DNA of 9,136 nucleotides from DATKDU01 sp035512595 (GTDB lineage Bacteria; Planctomycetota; Planctomycetia; Pirellulales; Pirellulaceae). Location of the stretch: positions 1-9,136 of the forward strand of contig DATKDU010000089.1 of NCBI GenBank assembly GCA_035512595.1, in the 5' to 3' direction. How positions within the stretch are numbered: the stretch's first letter is position 1; the number at the start of each line of letters is the position of its first letter. Positions 1 through 6,900 of this stretch are shown in pieces. The translations under genes and the position numbers were made by a program. The notes under the pieces were generated by a model. The model did no database searches and was not told the DNA's origin. It saw nothing but the letters and a program-made list of their open reading frames with translations.

Positions 1-2
1 CC

Positions 3-119
3 ATTCCCCTGTGGCTCGGCACGCCGGCCGCCTTGTGGGTCGCCTTTTCGCTCTTTCGAGTCGATGTGCGGCGTGACTTCGATGCGGCCGCCAGACGGCG
101 AATCAGCAATCGTCAATAA
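3..119 (+). CDS. C-terminal end of a probable membrane protein (5' end outside window)
   Basis: An open frame enters from the left edge and ends at TAA 117-119, giving 38 residues. The first 18 or so are hydrophobic (starting IPLWLGTPAALWVAFSLF) and would fit the last transmembrane helix of an integral membrane protein. They are followed by a short charged tail rich in Arg and Asp (VDVRRDFDAAARRR), as expected on the cytoplasmic side. Third codon positions are mostly G or C, like the clear genes in the window. The plus-strand frame starting at base 1 and the antisense frame are also open here but give protein sequences of low plausibility. The family cannot be named from so short a piece. It could still be a chance open frame. 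Confidence 0.45.
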   Translation: MPLWLGTPAALWVAFSLFRVDVRRDFDAAARRRISNRQ

Positions 120-260
120 CAGTCGATTCGCAATTGTGGACTCGGTCTCGGCGTCGTTCGGACTGCTGACGGCCATCTCAACTCCATTCGTCCCTCGTCC
201 CTCACCCCACCCGCCACTGCCGCGGTATTCCGTGCTTCCTCCGCCCCCCTGGCGCGTGGA

Positions 261-296
261 CGATCCACCCCAACTCGACGATCCACCCCAGCTCGA
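261..296. repeat. 18-bp tandem duplication, two copies
   Basis: CGATCCACCCCAACTCGA (261-278) is followed directly by CGATCCACCCCAGCTCGA (279-296). The two copies differ at one of 18 positions. Because 18 is a multiple of three, the repeat would not break a frame, but no credible gene covers it. It probably arose by slippage. Confidence 0.85.
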
Positions 297-323
297 TTGC
301 GATCCGTGCCCGCGGGGGAGTTC

Positions 324-401
324 ATGTCCGCCCACGCCCTTAAGTCAAATTGCCTGTCGCTGGTCGCGATTGCCCTACTCGGGCACGTGAGGCGTCCTTA
401 G
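324..401 (+). CDS. Doubtful 25-codon leader-like ORF, possibly the start of a lost gene
   Basis: ATG 324 opens a 25-codon frame ending at TAG 399-401. The translation starts MSAHALKSNCLSLVAIALLG: a short positive start and a hydrophobic run resembling the first half of a signal peptide. A purine-rich GGGGAG lies at 315-320, only three bases before the ATG, which is closer than ideal for a ribosome binding site. The frame stops before any cleavage region or mature protein, so if real this is the stump of an exported protein gene, not a working product. A chance ORF is at least as likely. Confidence 0.15.
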   Translation: MSAHALKSNCLSLVAIALLGHVRRP

Positions 402-591
402 ATTTGCAGGCGCTGTTGGCAAATGACAACTCTACTAACTTCGGCTCGTCTGGCGCCTTTACTCAGGCGGCCGGGAGATTTTCGCCGCCAAGAGTGGGTG
501 CGAGTGCGTGGCGGGAATGCTGCTCTCGACGCAATTGTTAATCAACACGGAGTTCGGGATCGAGCGGCAGCGGCTCCGTCTGCCGGACCTG

Positions 592-607
592 AACTAGCAA
601 GCTAGTT
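592..607. repeat. Perfect 16-bp palindrome
   Basis: AACTAGC (592-598) and GCTAGTT (601-607) are exact inverted copies separated by AA. It lies 48 bases upstream of the start at 655. It could be an operator-like dyad for that gene or chance; there is no T-run, so it is not a typical terminator. Confidence 0.4.
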
Positions 608-643
608 GACGCGCCACCAGTGCCGTTAGAATGGCGAAGCGAC

Positions 644-648
644 GAGGT
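644..648 (+). promoter_or_regulatory. Ribosome binding site that sets the start of the 99-aa gene
   Basis: GAGGT at 644-648 is a good Shine-Dalgarno core six bases before ATG 655. The earlier in-frame ATG at 631 has no such motif (GCCGTTAGA precedes it). Initiation at 655 is therefore preferred. Confidence 0.6.
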
Positions 649-654
649 AAATCT

Positions 655-954
655 ATGGACGTAACCGCGTGGTCAAACGGGAGTGGTCATTTCGGACTCT
701 ACATCGGCAAGCGAAATCGAGATGAACATTTCGAGCGTGATTGGTCTGTCGTCGAAATTGAAATCGACAGCCGAGTCCATTTTTTTGAGCTGAGCGAGGG
801 CTTTTGGCGAGACTGCCCGGAAATTCGGGACAGTGGCGAGCCGGTGATCCGGGAGTGGCTTGCCAAACATGGCGGTTTACACTGGGCACCGGGTAGTCCG
901 CCACGTATGACGCTTTTGCCTCTGGCCAGCGGAAGATTCCGGTTGAGCCAGTGA
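655..954 (+). CDS. Small conserved-looking hypothetical protein, 99 aa
   Basis: The ORF runs from ATG 655 to TGA 952-954. An in-frame ATG at 631 would add MAKRRGKS, but the ribosome binding site favours 655. The product is a soluble, compact protein with no signal peptide or membrane helix. It begins MDVTAWSNGSGHFGLYIG, which looks like a beta strand and turn, followed by an alternating strand-like acidic segment (WSVVEIEIDSRVHFFEL), a WRDCPEIR motif and a short helix (VIREWLAKHG), and ends with an LLPLASGRFRLS strand. The aromatic-rich, balanced composition makes it a real gene and not a shadow. I recall similar small uncharacterised proteins from planctomycetes but can assign no function. 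A coding-like stretch follows directly, overlapping its stop codon. Confidence 0.75.
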   Translation: MDVTAWSNGSGHFGLYIGKRNRDEHFERDWSVVEIEIDSRVHFFELSEGFWRDCPEIRDSGEPVIREWLAKHGGLHWAPGSPPRMTLLPLASGRFRLSQ

Positions 955-1110
955 TTGCCGGAATTGTCGACTCCGGGGACTTGTTTACTCGCCAGGGCAC
1001 ACCGCCTGCTCCGCGAAAAGCTCGTCCTGTCGGGCGGGATCACGATCTCGGCCGAGAAGCATAAAGGCCGGCTAGTCGTAAGGATTGAATCGGAATCCGG
1101 GCTTTCTTAG
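951..1110 (+). pseudogene. Possible frameshifted mini-gene overlapping the stop of the 99-aa gene
   Basis: GTG 951 overlaps the TGA of the preceding gene (GTGA), a layout typical of translational coupling, and opens a frame starting VIAGIVDSGDLFTRQ before it degenerates and ends at TAA 1062-1064. From about 997 the neighbouring frame takes over with protein-like sequence (HRLLREKLVLSGGITISAEK, then HKGRLVVRIESESGLS) ending at TAG 1108-1110. Joining the two would need a single-base indel around 985-1000 and would give a basic protein of about 52 residues. The second frame is also the frame of the 99-aa gene, so it could instead be a lost C-terminal extension beyond the TGA. No family is recognised. 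The P450 gene starts 27 bases later. Confidence 0.3.
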
Positions 1111-1137
1111 CGACGCCCGCTTTACGACGATGGTGTG

Positions 1138-2388
1138 ATGACCATCCGCCCGGCTGCCCCCGCACTCCCGATAGATCTCACTTCCCAGGTCTTTAAGGAG
1201 AACCCCTTCCCCACCCTGACCCGCATGCGCGAAGCGGGTCCGGTGATCCGCATACGTTTCCCGCTGTTCGGCAAGGTCTGGATGGCCACAAATTACGAGG
1301 CCGTCAGCGACCTTTTGCGTGACCATCGTTCGTTCATCCAGAATCCCACGTCCGCCGGCAATCCATGGATGAAGACGCTGCTCCGCTGGCTCCCCGGTAC
1401 GCTTAAGCCGCTGGCCACGAACATGCTCCTCCGCGACCCGCCCGACCACCGGCGGCTGCGGAGCCTAGTTGAACAGGCGTTTCTGCGGCACAGCATCGAG
1501 GCGCTCCTGCCTCGCGTCGAAGTGTTGGCCGACGAGGCGCTTAACCACCTGGCGAGCGAAGCGGCCCGGTCCGGCGGCACAGTGGACCTCCTAGCTCATT
1601 TCGCCCGCCCATTCCCGCTGGCGGTCATCTGCGAAATGCTCGGCCTGCCGCCCGCGGACCGGCAGCAGTTTACGCGCTGGGCCTCAAGGTTTTCCACAGC
1701 GAGCGGTCTTGTTGGCAGCTTCTGGGGGCTGTTCATGGGCGTGCGACAGATGATGCGCTACGTTCGCTGCGAATACCGGCGACAGTCTCGCGAACCGAGA
1801 GAAGGGCTCCTGGCCGCATTGATCCAGGCCGAGGAGGCCGGCGATTGCCTCAGCGAGGACGAGCTGGTCGCAATGGTCTTTCTGCTCCTCGCGGCTGGGC
1901 ACGAAACTACCTTGCATCAGATTTCGCTGAGCGTGCTCGCGCTCCTTGACCACCCATCACAGCTTGCCGAGTTGGCTGCCGACCGGCGACTGGCCGAGTC
2001 GGCCGTCCAGGAACTGCTCCGCTACATCTCGTTCGCGCAGGTTTCCAAACCGCGTTACGCCGCGGCCGACACCGTGTTCCACGGCCAACTGATTCACCGT
2101 GGTCAGATGATCTTTGCCTGTCTGGCGTCAGCCAACGCCGACCCGGCCCACTTTGCTGATCCCGAGCGGCTGGACATCCACCGGAATGCTCAGCGGCACC
2201 TGGCCTTCGGGGCCGGTATCCACGTCTGCCTCGGTGCCAAGCTGGCCCGCACCGAGATGGCAATCGCTCTGCAGCAGCTCTTCACCCGCTTCCCAAATCT
2301 GCAGCTTGCCGCCCCCCGCAAAGCTCTCCGCTACTCTACCCGCCCTGGAACACGGGCGCTTCTGGCGCTTCCGGTGCGGCTCAAGTGA
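1138..2388 (+). CDS. Cytochrome P450 (soluble bacterial type)
   Basis: A 416-aa haem-thiolate monooxygenase, the usual length for soluble bacterial P450s, with no membrane anchor. Numbered from ATG 1138, the C-helix segment DPPDHRRLR is at 100-108. The I-helix oxygen-activation motif AGHETT is at 253-258, with the acid-Thr pair intact. The K-helix ExxR is E292-R295 (ELLR). A PERLDIHR segment is at 342-349, and the haem loop FGAGIHVCLGAKLAR at 357-371 supplies the axial thiolate Cys364. All essential residues are present, so the enzyme should bind haem and oxidise a substrate using electrons from a ferredoxin or flavodoxin. GTG 1135 is directly upstream and in frame; neither start has a clear Shine-Dalgarno. 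No ferredoxin, reductase or biosynthetic gene is adjacent, so the substrate cannot be inferred. The layout suggests a CYP107-like or similar class I enzyme. Confidence 0.95.
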   Translation: MTIRPAAPALPIDLTSQVFKENPFPTLTRMREAGPVIRIRFPLFGKVWMATNYEAVSDLLRDHRSFIQNPTSAGNPWMKTLLRWLPGTLKPLATNMLLRDPPDHRRLRSLVEQAFLRHSIEALLPRVEVLADEALNHLASEAARSGGTVDLLAHFARPFPLAVICEMLGLPPADRQQFTRWASRFSTASGLVGSFWGLFMGVRQMMRYVRCEYRRQSREPREGLLAALIQAEEAGDCLSEDELVAMVFLLLAAGHETTLHQISLSVLALLDHPSQLAELAADRRLAESAVQELLRYISFAQVSKPRYAAADTVFHGQLIHRGQMIFACLASANADPAHFADPERLDIHRNAQRHLAFGAGIHVCLGAKLARTEMAIALQQLFTRFPNLQLAAPRKALRYSTRPGTRALLALPVRLK

Positions 2389-2555
2389 CCGGCTTCGCGC
2401 TCAGAAGCACCGGGCGCGGGTGATGGTGCGGGTTGAGGTGCCGCAGGGAGAGCGGTAAGCTGCTCGGGGGACAGATTTGGCCGGCCGGTGGATCAAGTCA
2501 GGCCGGGCCGGATGAAGATGGTTAAGCCGGCGACTATGTCCTCAACTTTACTCTA

Positions 2556-2990
2556 ATGGTTCGCCGCATCCTCATCGTCGCTTTCTTGCTCCTTCTCGTT
2601 GTTGGCGGGTTGATCTGGTTCGCTTACCACGCTGCTGAGGAAGCGTTCCAACGCGATGCGGACGTTGTCAGGCTACGTCACCTGGAGCACTACGGCACGC
2701 TGATCGAGGAATATCACGCGAAAACCGGTCACCTTCCATTTCAAGGGAACGCCCGCGTGCCCATTTATGTGCATGTTGCCAACGACCAACAGGCGGAGTA
2801 TTCACAAAATGGTCCGCCAACTCCACACGAATTTATTTCGGTTGCTGGGTTCATTTCAGAATTGGAAGCTGGACTTGGTCGCCCGATCAAGGAACGCTAC
2901 GACCCACAATTCCAGCCCGTGGACAAGCCCAACTTTTACGTCTACATGGTCAAGGACGACTACTATTTCTTCGCGGTGCATCTTCACTAG
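2556..2990 (+). CDS. Membrane-anchored hypothetical protein, 144 aa, truncated by an amber stop
   Basis: ATG 2556 opens with MVRR and a strongly hydrophobic stretch (ILIVAFLLLLVVGGLIWFAY, residues 5-24), a single N-terminal anchor or uncleaved signal. The rest would be extracytoplasmic. A helix follows (LRHLEHYGTLIEEYHAKTGH, about 40-59), then PFQGNARVPIYVHVAN (61-76), a second helix (EFISVAGFISELEAGLGRPI) and a PVDKPNFYVYMVKDDYYFF segment near 126-140. The frame ends at TAG 2988-2990 after FAVHLH. The same frame stays coding-like for 70 more codons, so this is probably an interrupted version of a roughly 215-aa protein. The HYGxLIEEYHAKTG helix plus YxVYMVxxDYYFFAVHLH pattern looks like a conserved uncharacterised family, but I cannot name it. 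There is no Shine-Dalgarno before the ATG, and an in-frame TAA at 2523-2525 excludes a much longer N-terminus. Confidence 0.7.
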   Translation: MVRRILIVAFLLLLVVGGLIWFAYHAAEEAFQRDADVVRLRHLEHYGTLIEEYHAKTGHLPFQGNARVPIYVHVANDQQAEYSQNGPPTPHEFISVAGFISELEAGLGRPIKERYDPQFQPVDKPNFYVYMVKDDYYFFAVHLH

Positions 2991-3203
2991 CCCTTTCCAT
3001 TCGCCAAGAAGGTTGCGGCGAACTATTACAAGGCTGAAATATCAAACGCTGCCAACGAACAGAACGGGGCATCACTTCCGAAAGAGCTGTTTGCATCGCC
3101 GGAGTTTTCAACCGCAACCGCAGCATCGATCGCAAAGCCAGGTTTTTTTGCCGATCGCGAAAAACAATACGAACAATTCACCAAACGCGGAAAAAGTTAC
3201 TGA
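2991..3203 (+). pseudogene. C-terminal half of the 2556 gene, cut off by the amber stop
   Basis: This continues the 2556 frame without a shift. After TAG 2988-2990 come 70 sense codons to TGA 3201-3203, starting PFPFAKKVAANYYKAEISNA and later SLPKELFASPEF and FFADREKQYEQFTKRGKSY. The composition is Lys-, Tyr-, Phe- and Glu-rich, codon choice is normal, and the helix-like periodicity matches the first half. It is unlike the Arg/Pro/Ser-rich shadow frames here. TAG is one base from CAG (Gln) or TGG (Trp), so FAVHLH-Q/W-PFPFAKK is an easy ancestral reading. There is no good internal start, so it is unlikely to be translated separately. Confidence 0.65.
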
Positions 3204-3503
3204 AGTTGTCGCCTTGACGCCGTCTCGTAACCCGTGCCTGCTGGTGAGGGCTGGTGAGGCCGGAATGACAGGCTTGGCTATGACGCCCACTTGGCTGGCC
3301 TCTCGGCAATCGAACCATCCAGCGCGCGATCTGAACGTTGACGCATCGCTGCTCCACAAAATAGAATGACGTTATCGGACCTCGCGCCCGTCCGTCCGTC
3401 GTTCTCAGCATCCTGTTGGCTCGTCGGGCGGAATAACAATCAGCCACTCTGGCTCAGCATCTTGTTGGCCGGCGTGAAACCCATCTAGGGATTCGCTGCC
3501 GAC
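3204..3503. other. Intergenic stretch with decayed coding traces
   Basis: No convincing gene is present. A 40-codon plus-strand frame from ATG 3366 to TAG 3486-3488 ends with a hydrophobic LWLSILLAGVKPI and could be a remnant, but it has no ribosome binding site. An imperfect direct repeat lies at 3404-3472. A short duplication, GCTGGTGAGG, appears twice in tandem at about 3240-3259. No promoter or terminator was recognised. Confidence 0.45.
3404..3472. repeat. Imperfect 20-bp direct repeat 49 bases apart
   Basis: CTCAGCATCCTGTTGGCTCG (3404-3423) and CTCAGCATCTTGTTGGCCGG (3453-3472) match at 17 of 20 positions. In one reading phase both translate as LSILLA, so they may be two copies of a gene end or a small insertion footprint. 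Function unknown. Confidence 0.6.
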
Positions 3504-3620
3504 ATGAAGGTCGAACTCTGGCCCATCGATCGGGCCAAACCGTAGTTCCGCGATCCGCGCGTCAACGACTCCGCTGTGGACGCGGTCGCGGGGTCGCGCA
3601 AGGAGTTTGGTCTACCCTAG
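3504..3620 (+). pseudogene. Degenerate N-terminal fragment of a ParB-like nuclease domain protein
   Basis: From ATG 3504 the frame reads MKVELWPIDRAKP, then TAG 3543-3545, then FRDPRVNDSAVDAVAGSRKE and FGLP, then TAG 3618-3620. This is the opening pattern of the ParB/sulfiredoxin-like domain found in many phage- and methylase-associated proteins, which typically reads xxWPIDRxKPYxxNPRxNDxAVxAVAxSIxEFGFRQPI. The amber codon sits where the family has Tyr, and the fragment ends at the start of the FGFRQPI strand. The rest of the domain, including the GHTR motif, is absent. Two nonsense codons plus truncation make it non-functional. It suggests a former prophage or integrated element. The family call is from memory of the motif. 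Confidence 0.6.
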
Positions 3621-3807
3621 CCCAGGTATCCTCGCTGGCCCGGGAAACTCGACCATCAAAGTGATGCGGCCAACGTCCCCTGCGTCGATGAAACTCGTCG
3701 GCCCAATTGCTGCCCAGCATAACCTGACCGCCGTCTGCGGCGGGCCTGGCATTGGCCGTCGAGTTGGCGATGGGCCTCCACGTCTTCACGTATTTATTGT
3801 CAGACAA
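3612..3807 (-). pseudogene. Reverse-strand gene remnant with a one-base frameshift, family unknown
   Basis: On the minus strand a coding-like frame runs from about 3807 (TTG, or further upstream but limited by a TGA eight codons back) as LSDNKYVKTWRPIANSTANA, then QVMLGSNWADEF, to about 3693. Skipping one T there joins it to a second open frame, FIDAGDVGRITLMVEFPGPA, which ends RIPGLG and TAG at 3614-3612. The splice NWADE-FIDAGDVGRITL reads smoothly, which suggests a recent single-base insertion. The stop falls inside the ParB-like remnant on the other strand. I do not recognise the family; the composition is soluble and not shadow-like. Nothing credible continues upstream. Confidence 0.4.
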
Positions 3808-3843
3808 CGGGGGCGTCGAGCCGCCTCATACCGCTCATGGGGC

Positions 3844-3874
3844 ACGAGAATCCGGGCAGCGGACCGATTCTCGT
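3844..3874 (-). terminator. Candidate hairpin downstream of the DUF3857 gene
   Basis: ACGAGAATC (3844-3852) and GATTCTCGT (3866-3874) form a perfect 9-bp stem with a 13-base loop, starting 46 bases past the stop codon of the minus-strand gene. No T-run follows on that strand (GCCCC instead), so it may be an RNA 3' stabiliser or a factor-assisted terminator and not a classic intrinsic one. Confidence 0.4.
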
Positions 3875-3919
3875 CACCGACGACAGCCGCGAGACAGGCC
3901 AATTGAAAGTTGATCGTCG

Positions 3920-6900
3920 CTACTTCCCCGTCAACTCCTTTAGCCGCGCCTGCGCGAGCTCGTAGCTCGTGTCCTGGGAGTCTTCTTTCGCCGACTCGAC
4001 CTTCTCGTAGCACGCGCGGGCAAACTCGGTGCGGCCGTAGGCTTCGGCAACGCGGCCTATCACCAACCAGTCCTCGTGCTGCAGACTCCGGCCGCGGCGG
4101 ACCTCCACGGCCTGGACAAGCGACTTCATCGCCTCCTGCGGCTGGTCGGTGTAGGCCTGCAACGTGGCCAGCGTGTGAAGTGCCGCCGAGTCGCGGCCGT
4201 TGCGTTCTTCACACGATTTTCGCGCGTCATCGAGCGCCTCGTCGGGAATCTTGGGCAGGAACAGCGCCAGCCAGGCCCTGTTGTTATAGACGTGCGGGGG
4301 CGTCTTCCGGGAATCGCCGAGCTGCTTGTAGACATCGGCCGCCGCCGCAAAGTCTCCGATCCGGCTAAGTGCGTACGCCAGCACCACCGGGGCGTCGGCA
4401 TTCGTCGTGCCCCCTTCCAAAAACTCCTTGACGAAGGTCCGCATTTCGTCGTGCTTCTTCTGGCCAATCAGCGCCTCAATGTGGGCATACAAAATCTCGG
4501 GCGTCTGATGCCGCTTGAGCATCTGCTGACACAGCTTCTCGGAATCGACGTGTCGTTTGCTCGCCACGTATCCCGTCAGCAGCGCCCGGTCGATTTGCAA
4601 CGCCTTGGCCGGGGGGACGTCCCCTTGCCGCGATTTCTCCAGGAAGGCGATGGATGCGTCGATATCGCGGCCTGCGGGACAGACGAATGCATGCGCCGCG
4701 AGACGAACGTCATCCGGCTTGTCGCGATCGACCAGACTCCACAGCCGCAGCGGTGCGGGCATGCTGAATGGGTCGAAGAGAAAGCCGCCGCGGCGCTCGT
4801 CGTCCGGCTTGGCCCAGTCGAGCCACTGCTGGGCTCCGGCGAGATCCCCCGCGTCGAGCCGCGCCAGTGCTTGCCGCCCGTACGTCGGCATCGCCCGCCC
4901 ATCCACAAGGAGCCGGTATCCCTCGGGAGTTTTCGCGACGAACCAGCGGCTCTTGACGAACTCGGAATCGACGAGGATCCGGTAGCCCAGCGCATCGTTC
5001 CCTTCCACTTTGAATTCCGCGTCCGTCACGCGATCGCGGCAGGCGCGGAGCGTGCGCGTGTCGCTGAAATGGTCGCGAATGGCGCCGATGTGGTCGAGCT
5101 GCCCCTTGGCCAGCGCATTGTCCCAGTCGTCGATTTTGGTGCCGGTCATGCGCTCCATCTCCTCGTGCGTCACCGGCCGCGTCCAGGCCAGGGCGAGCAG
5201 CCGCTCGACCGCGCTCCTGGGATCTGACTCGGGGAACTTCGGACCTTCGAACCGTCGCATCCTCCGCATGGCCCGGGCGTAGATCTGCTTTCCTTCTTGC
5301 GGGGGCGATTCGCCGGCGCAGGAGGCCTCCGCCAACTCCGCCGCCAGGTCGTACCGCCGCGCTTCGTCCAACTGGCCGGCCGCCATGTAAAGCTGCTCAC
5401 GCCGCTGCTCGTCGTTGGTCTCGCGGGCCGCCAGCGCCTTGGCCGCCGCGGCGCCACGGGTCGCGGCAGTCATCGCCAGGTTCAGCGTGGGCGTCAACCG
5501 GGCCTGCGGTATCTTGGCCAAATGCTCTCTCAAATCATCGAAGCGATCGGCCATGATGTACAGCGACATTAACTTGCGCAGCGCCAGTGGATCGGTAGCC
5601 TCCTTCGCCAGAATCTGTTCGGTCAGCGTGATCGCCTCGGCGATCCGCTTGTCATCATCGACCAGCGAGTGGCGGGCCGATTGCTGCAACAACTCCACCA
5701 GCCCAAGCTGGTACGCGACATTGTCCGCTTCGAGGGCCAGCGCGGCTCGGGCGGCGGCAATCGCCCCCTCGATGTCGCAGCCCGGACGATAATTCTGGCC
5801 GATGGCATTGGCGGACAGGATGTTTGCCAGTTGAGCCTGCGCCTGAGCCGACTGGGGATGGGCCTCCACGACGGCCCGCGCTTCCCGGCGAGCCAGTTCC
5901 CCCATGCCGGCGGCGAGCAAGGCCCGCGCATAGCGGCAGCGGCCGGCGACCGAAACCGATTGACCGTGCCGCTCGTACGTCGCCAGCGACTCCTGCCACT
6001 TGCCATTGCGTAGCAGCACTGCCCCCTCGTGCTCCAGACGGACGACCAGCGGCCACTTATTGCCGCCGCGCGTCAGGTCGCAAGCCTTGAAGCCTTCGCG
6101 GCTGGCGTCGAGATCGGCAGGGGTGAAGCGGCCGGGGCCGGTATCGTAATGAATAGCGACCAGGACGGCCCCCTTTTCCTGGGTCGATTTCCAGGAGCAG
6201 CGGGCGGGTCCCATCGCCACCTCGCTGTCCTCCGGCAAGTCGCGCACGACAAAACCTGGAGGCAGCACGATCCGATATTCCTGGTCGTAAACGTACGGCG
6301 TTGGCAGCACGGCATCGGTTTTGCGCGGCTCGTCGAGTCCAAAACGCTCCGCCGCATCGTCGTCAAACCGGTCGCCCAGCGCGCGGCGCATGCTCGCCCC
6401 GTCGTTGTAAATCCAAAACGGCGTATCCCGCAGCACGTCCATCGGGAAAATGGGGATCACCCACTCATCGCCGTTGACCTGGAACGAGGAGGCGGGGCCG
6501 AACTTTACGCTCAAGCTAAAGGGGCCGCTCAAATCGTCGAAGTCGGAGAGCCGCAGCTCCTGGATCTTCGCGCCATCGTAACCCTTCTCGACATAGTCGC
6601 TCCATTGCTTGTCGATCTGGGCACGCGTCATCTGGGCGTAGCCCGCGCGCATCTCCCGCTCTTTCTGGCCCGAATACTCCCACGACCTCGTCCCGCGCCC
6701 CGGTTCGCCATCACCGAGCGTCATCTCGATCCGTTCCAGCGTTCGGTTGGCCGACGACGGCGCCTTGGGAATCCGCACCAGCTCTGTCGTCTCGTTGGCG
6801 CAAACCAGCGACAGCTTCCCCTGTTCCTGCGTCGGCACCTCTCCCACGCGGGAATGCGTCACCGTCGGATCGATCCACAGCGGCGGATTCCCGGCCAGGC

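Larger units (their letters stand above)
120..654. other. Long non-coding or decayed stretch
   Basis: No convincing gene is visible in these 535 bases. Several short frames are open but have proline-, arginine- or serine-rich translations typical of GC-rich shadow frames. The stretch holds an 18-bp tandem duplication (261-296), a leader-like mini-ORF (324-401) and a small palindrome (592-607). A plus-strand frame at 517-597 (ATG to TAG, 26 aa, containing INTEFGIERQRLRLPDL) has protein-like composition and could be a fragment of a lost gene, but I do not recognise it. No tRNA-like or terminator structure was seen. Confidence 0.5.

Noticed and set aside
64..390. A 108-codon frame containing DDPPQLDDPPQLD-type repeats
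   Set aside because: The repeat is a translation of the 18-bp tandem DNA duplication, and the rest is Pro/Ser-rich with no ribosome binding site.
2481..2511. GC-rich inverted repeat (CCGGCC / GGCCGG) after the P450 gene as a terminator
   Set aside because: Only a 6-bp stem with a 14-base loop, no T-run, and such motifs are common by chance at this GC content.
2767..3369. A 200-codon plus-strand frame overlapping the amber-interrupted gene
   Set aside because: Thr/Ser/Arg-rich shadow in another phase. The 2556 frame has the anchor, the motifs and the protein-like composition.
2988..3620. Recoding of TAG as a sense codon, suggested by three in-frame ambers
   Set aside because: The large DUF3857 gene ends at TAG after a natural C-terminus. 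Coding-like sequence also continues past TGA elsewhere (952, 8964), so scattered decay explains the pattern better.
4076..5227. A 383-codon plus-strand open frame
   Set aside because: Antisense to the TPR part of the same gene; Arg/Leu/His-rich with no recognisable motif or ribosome binding site.
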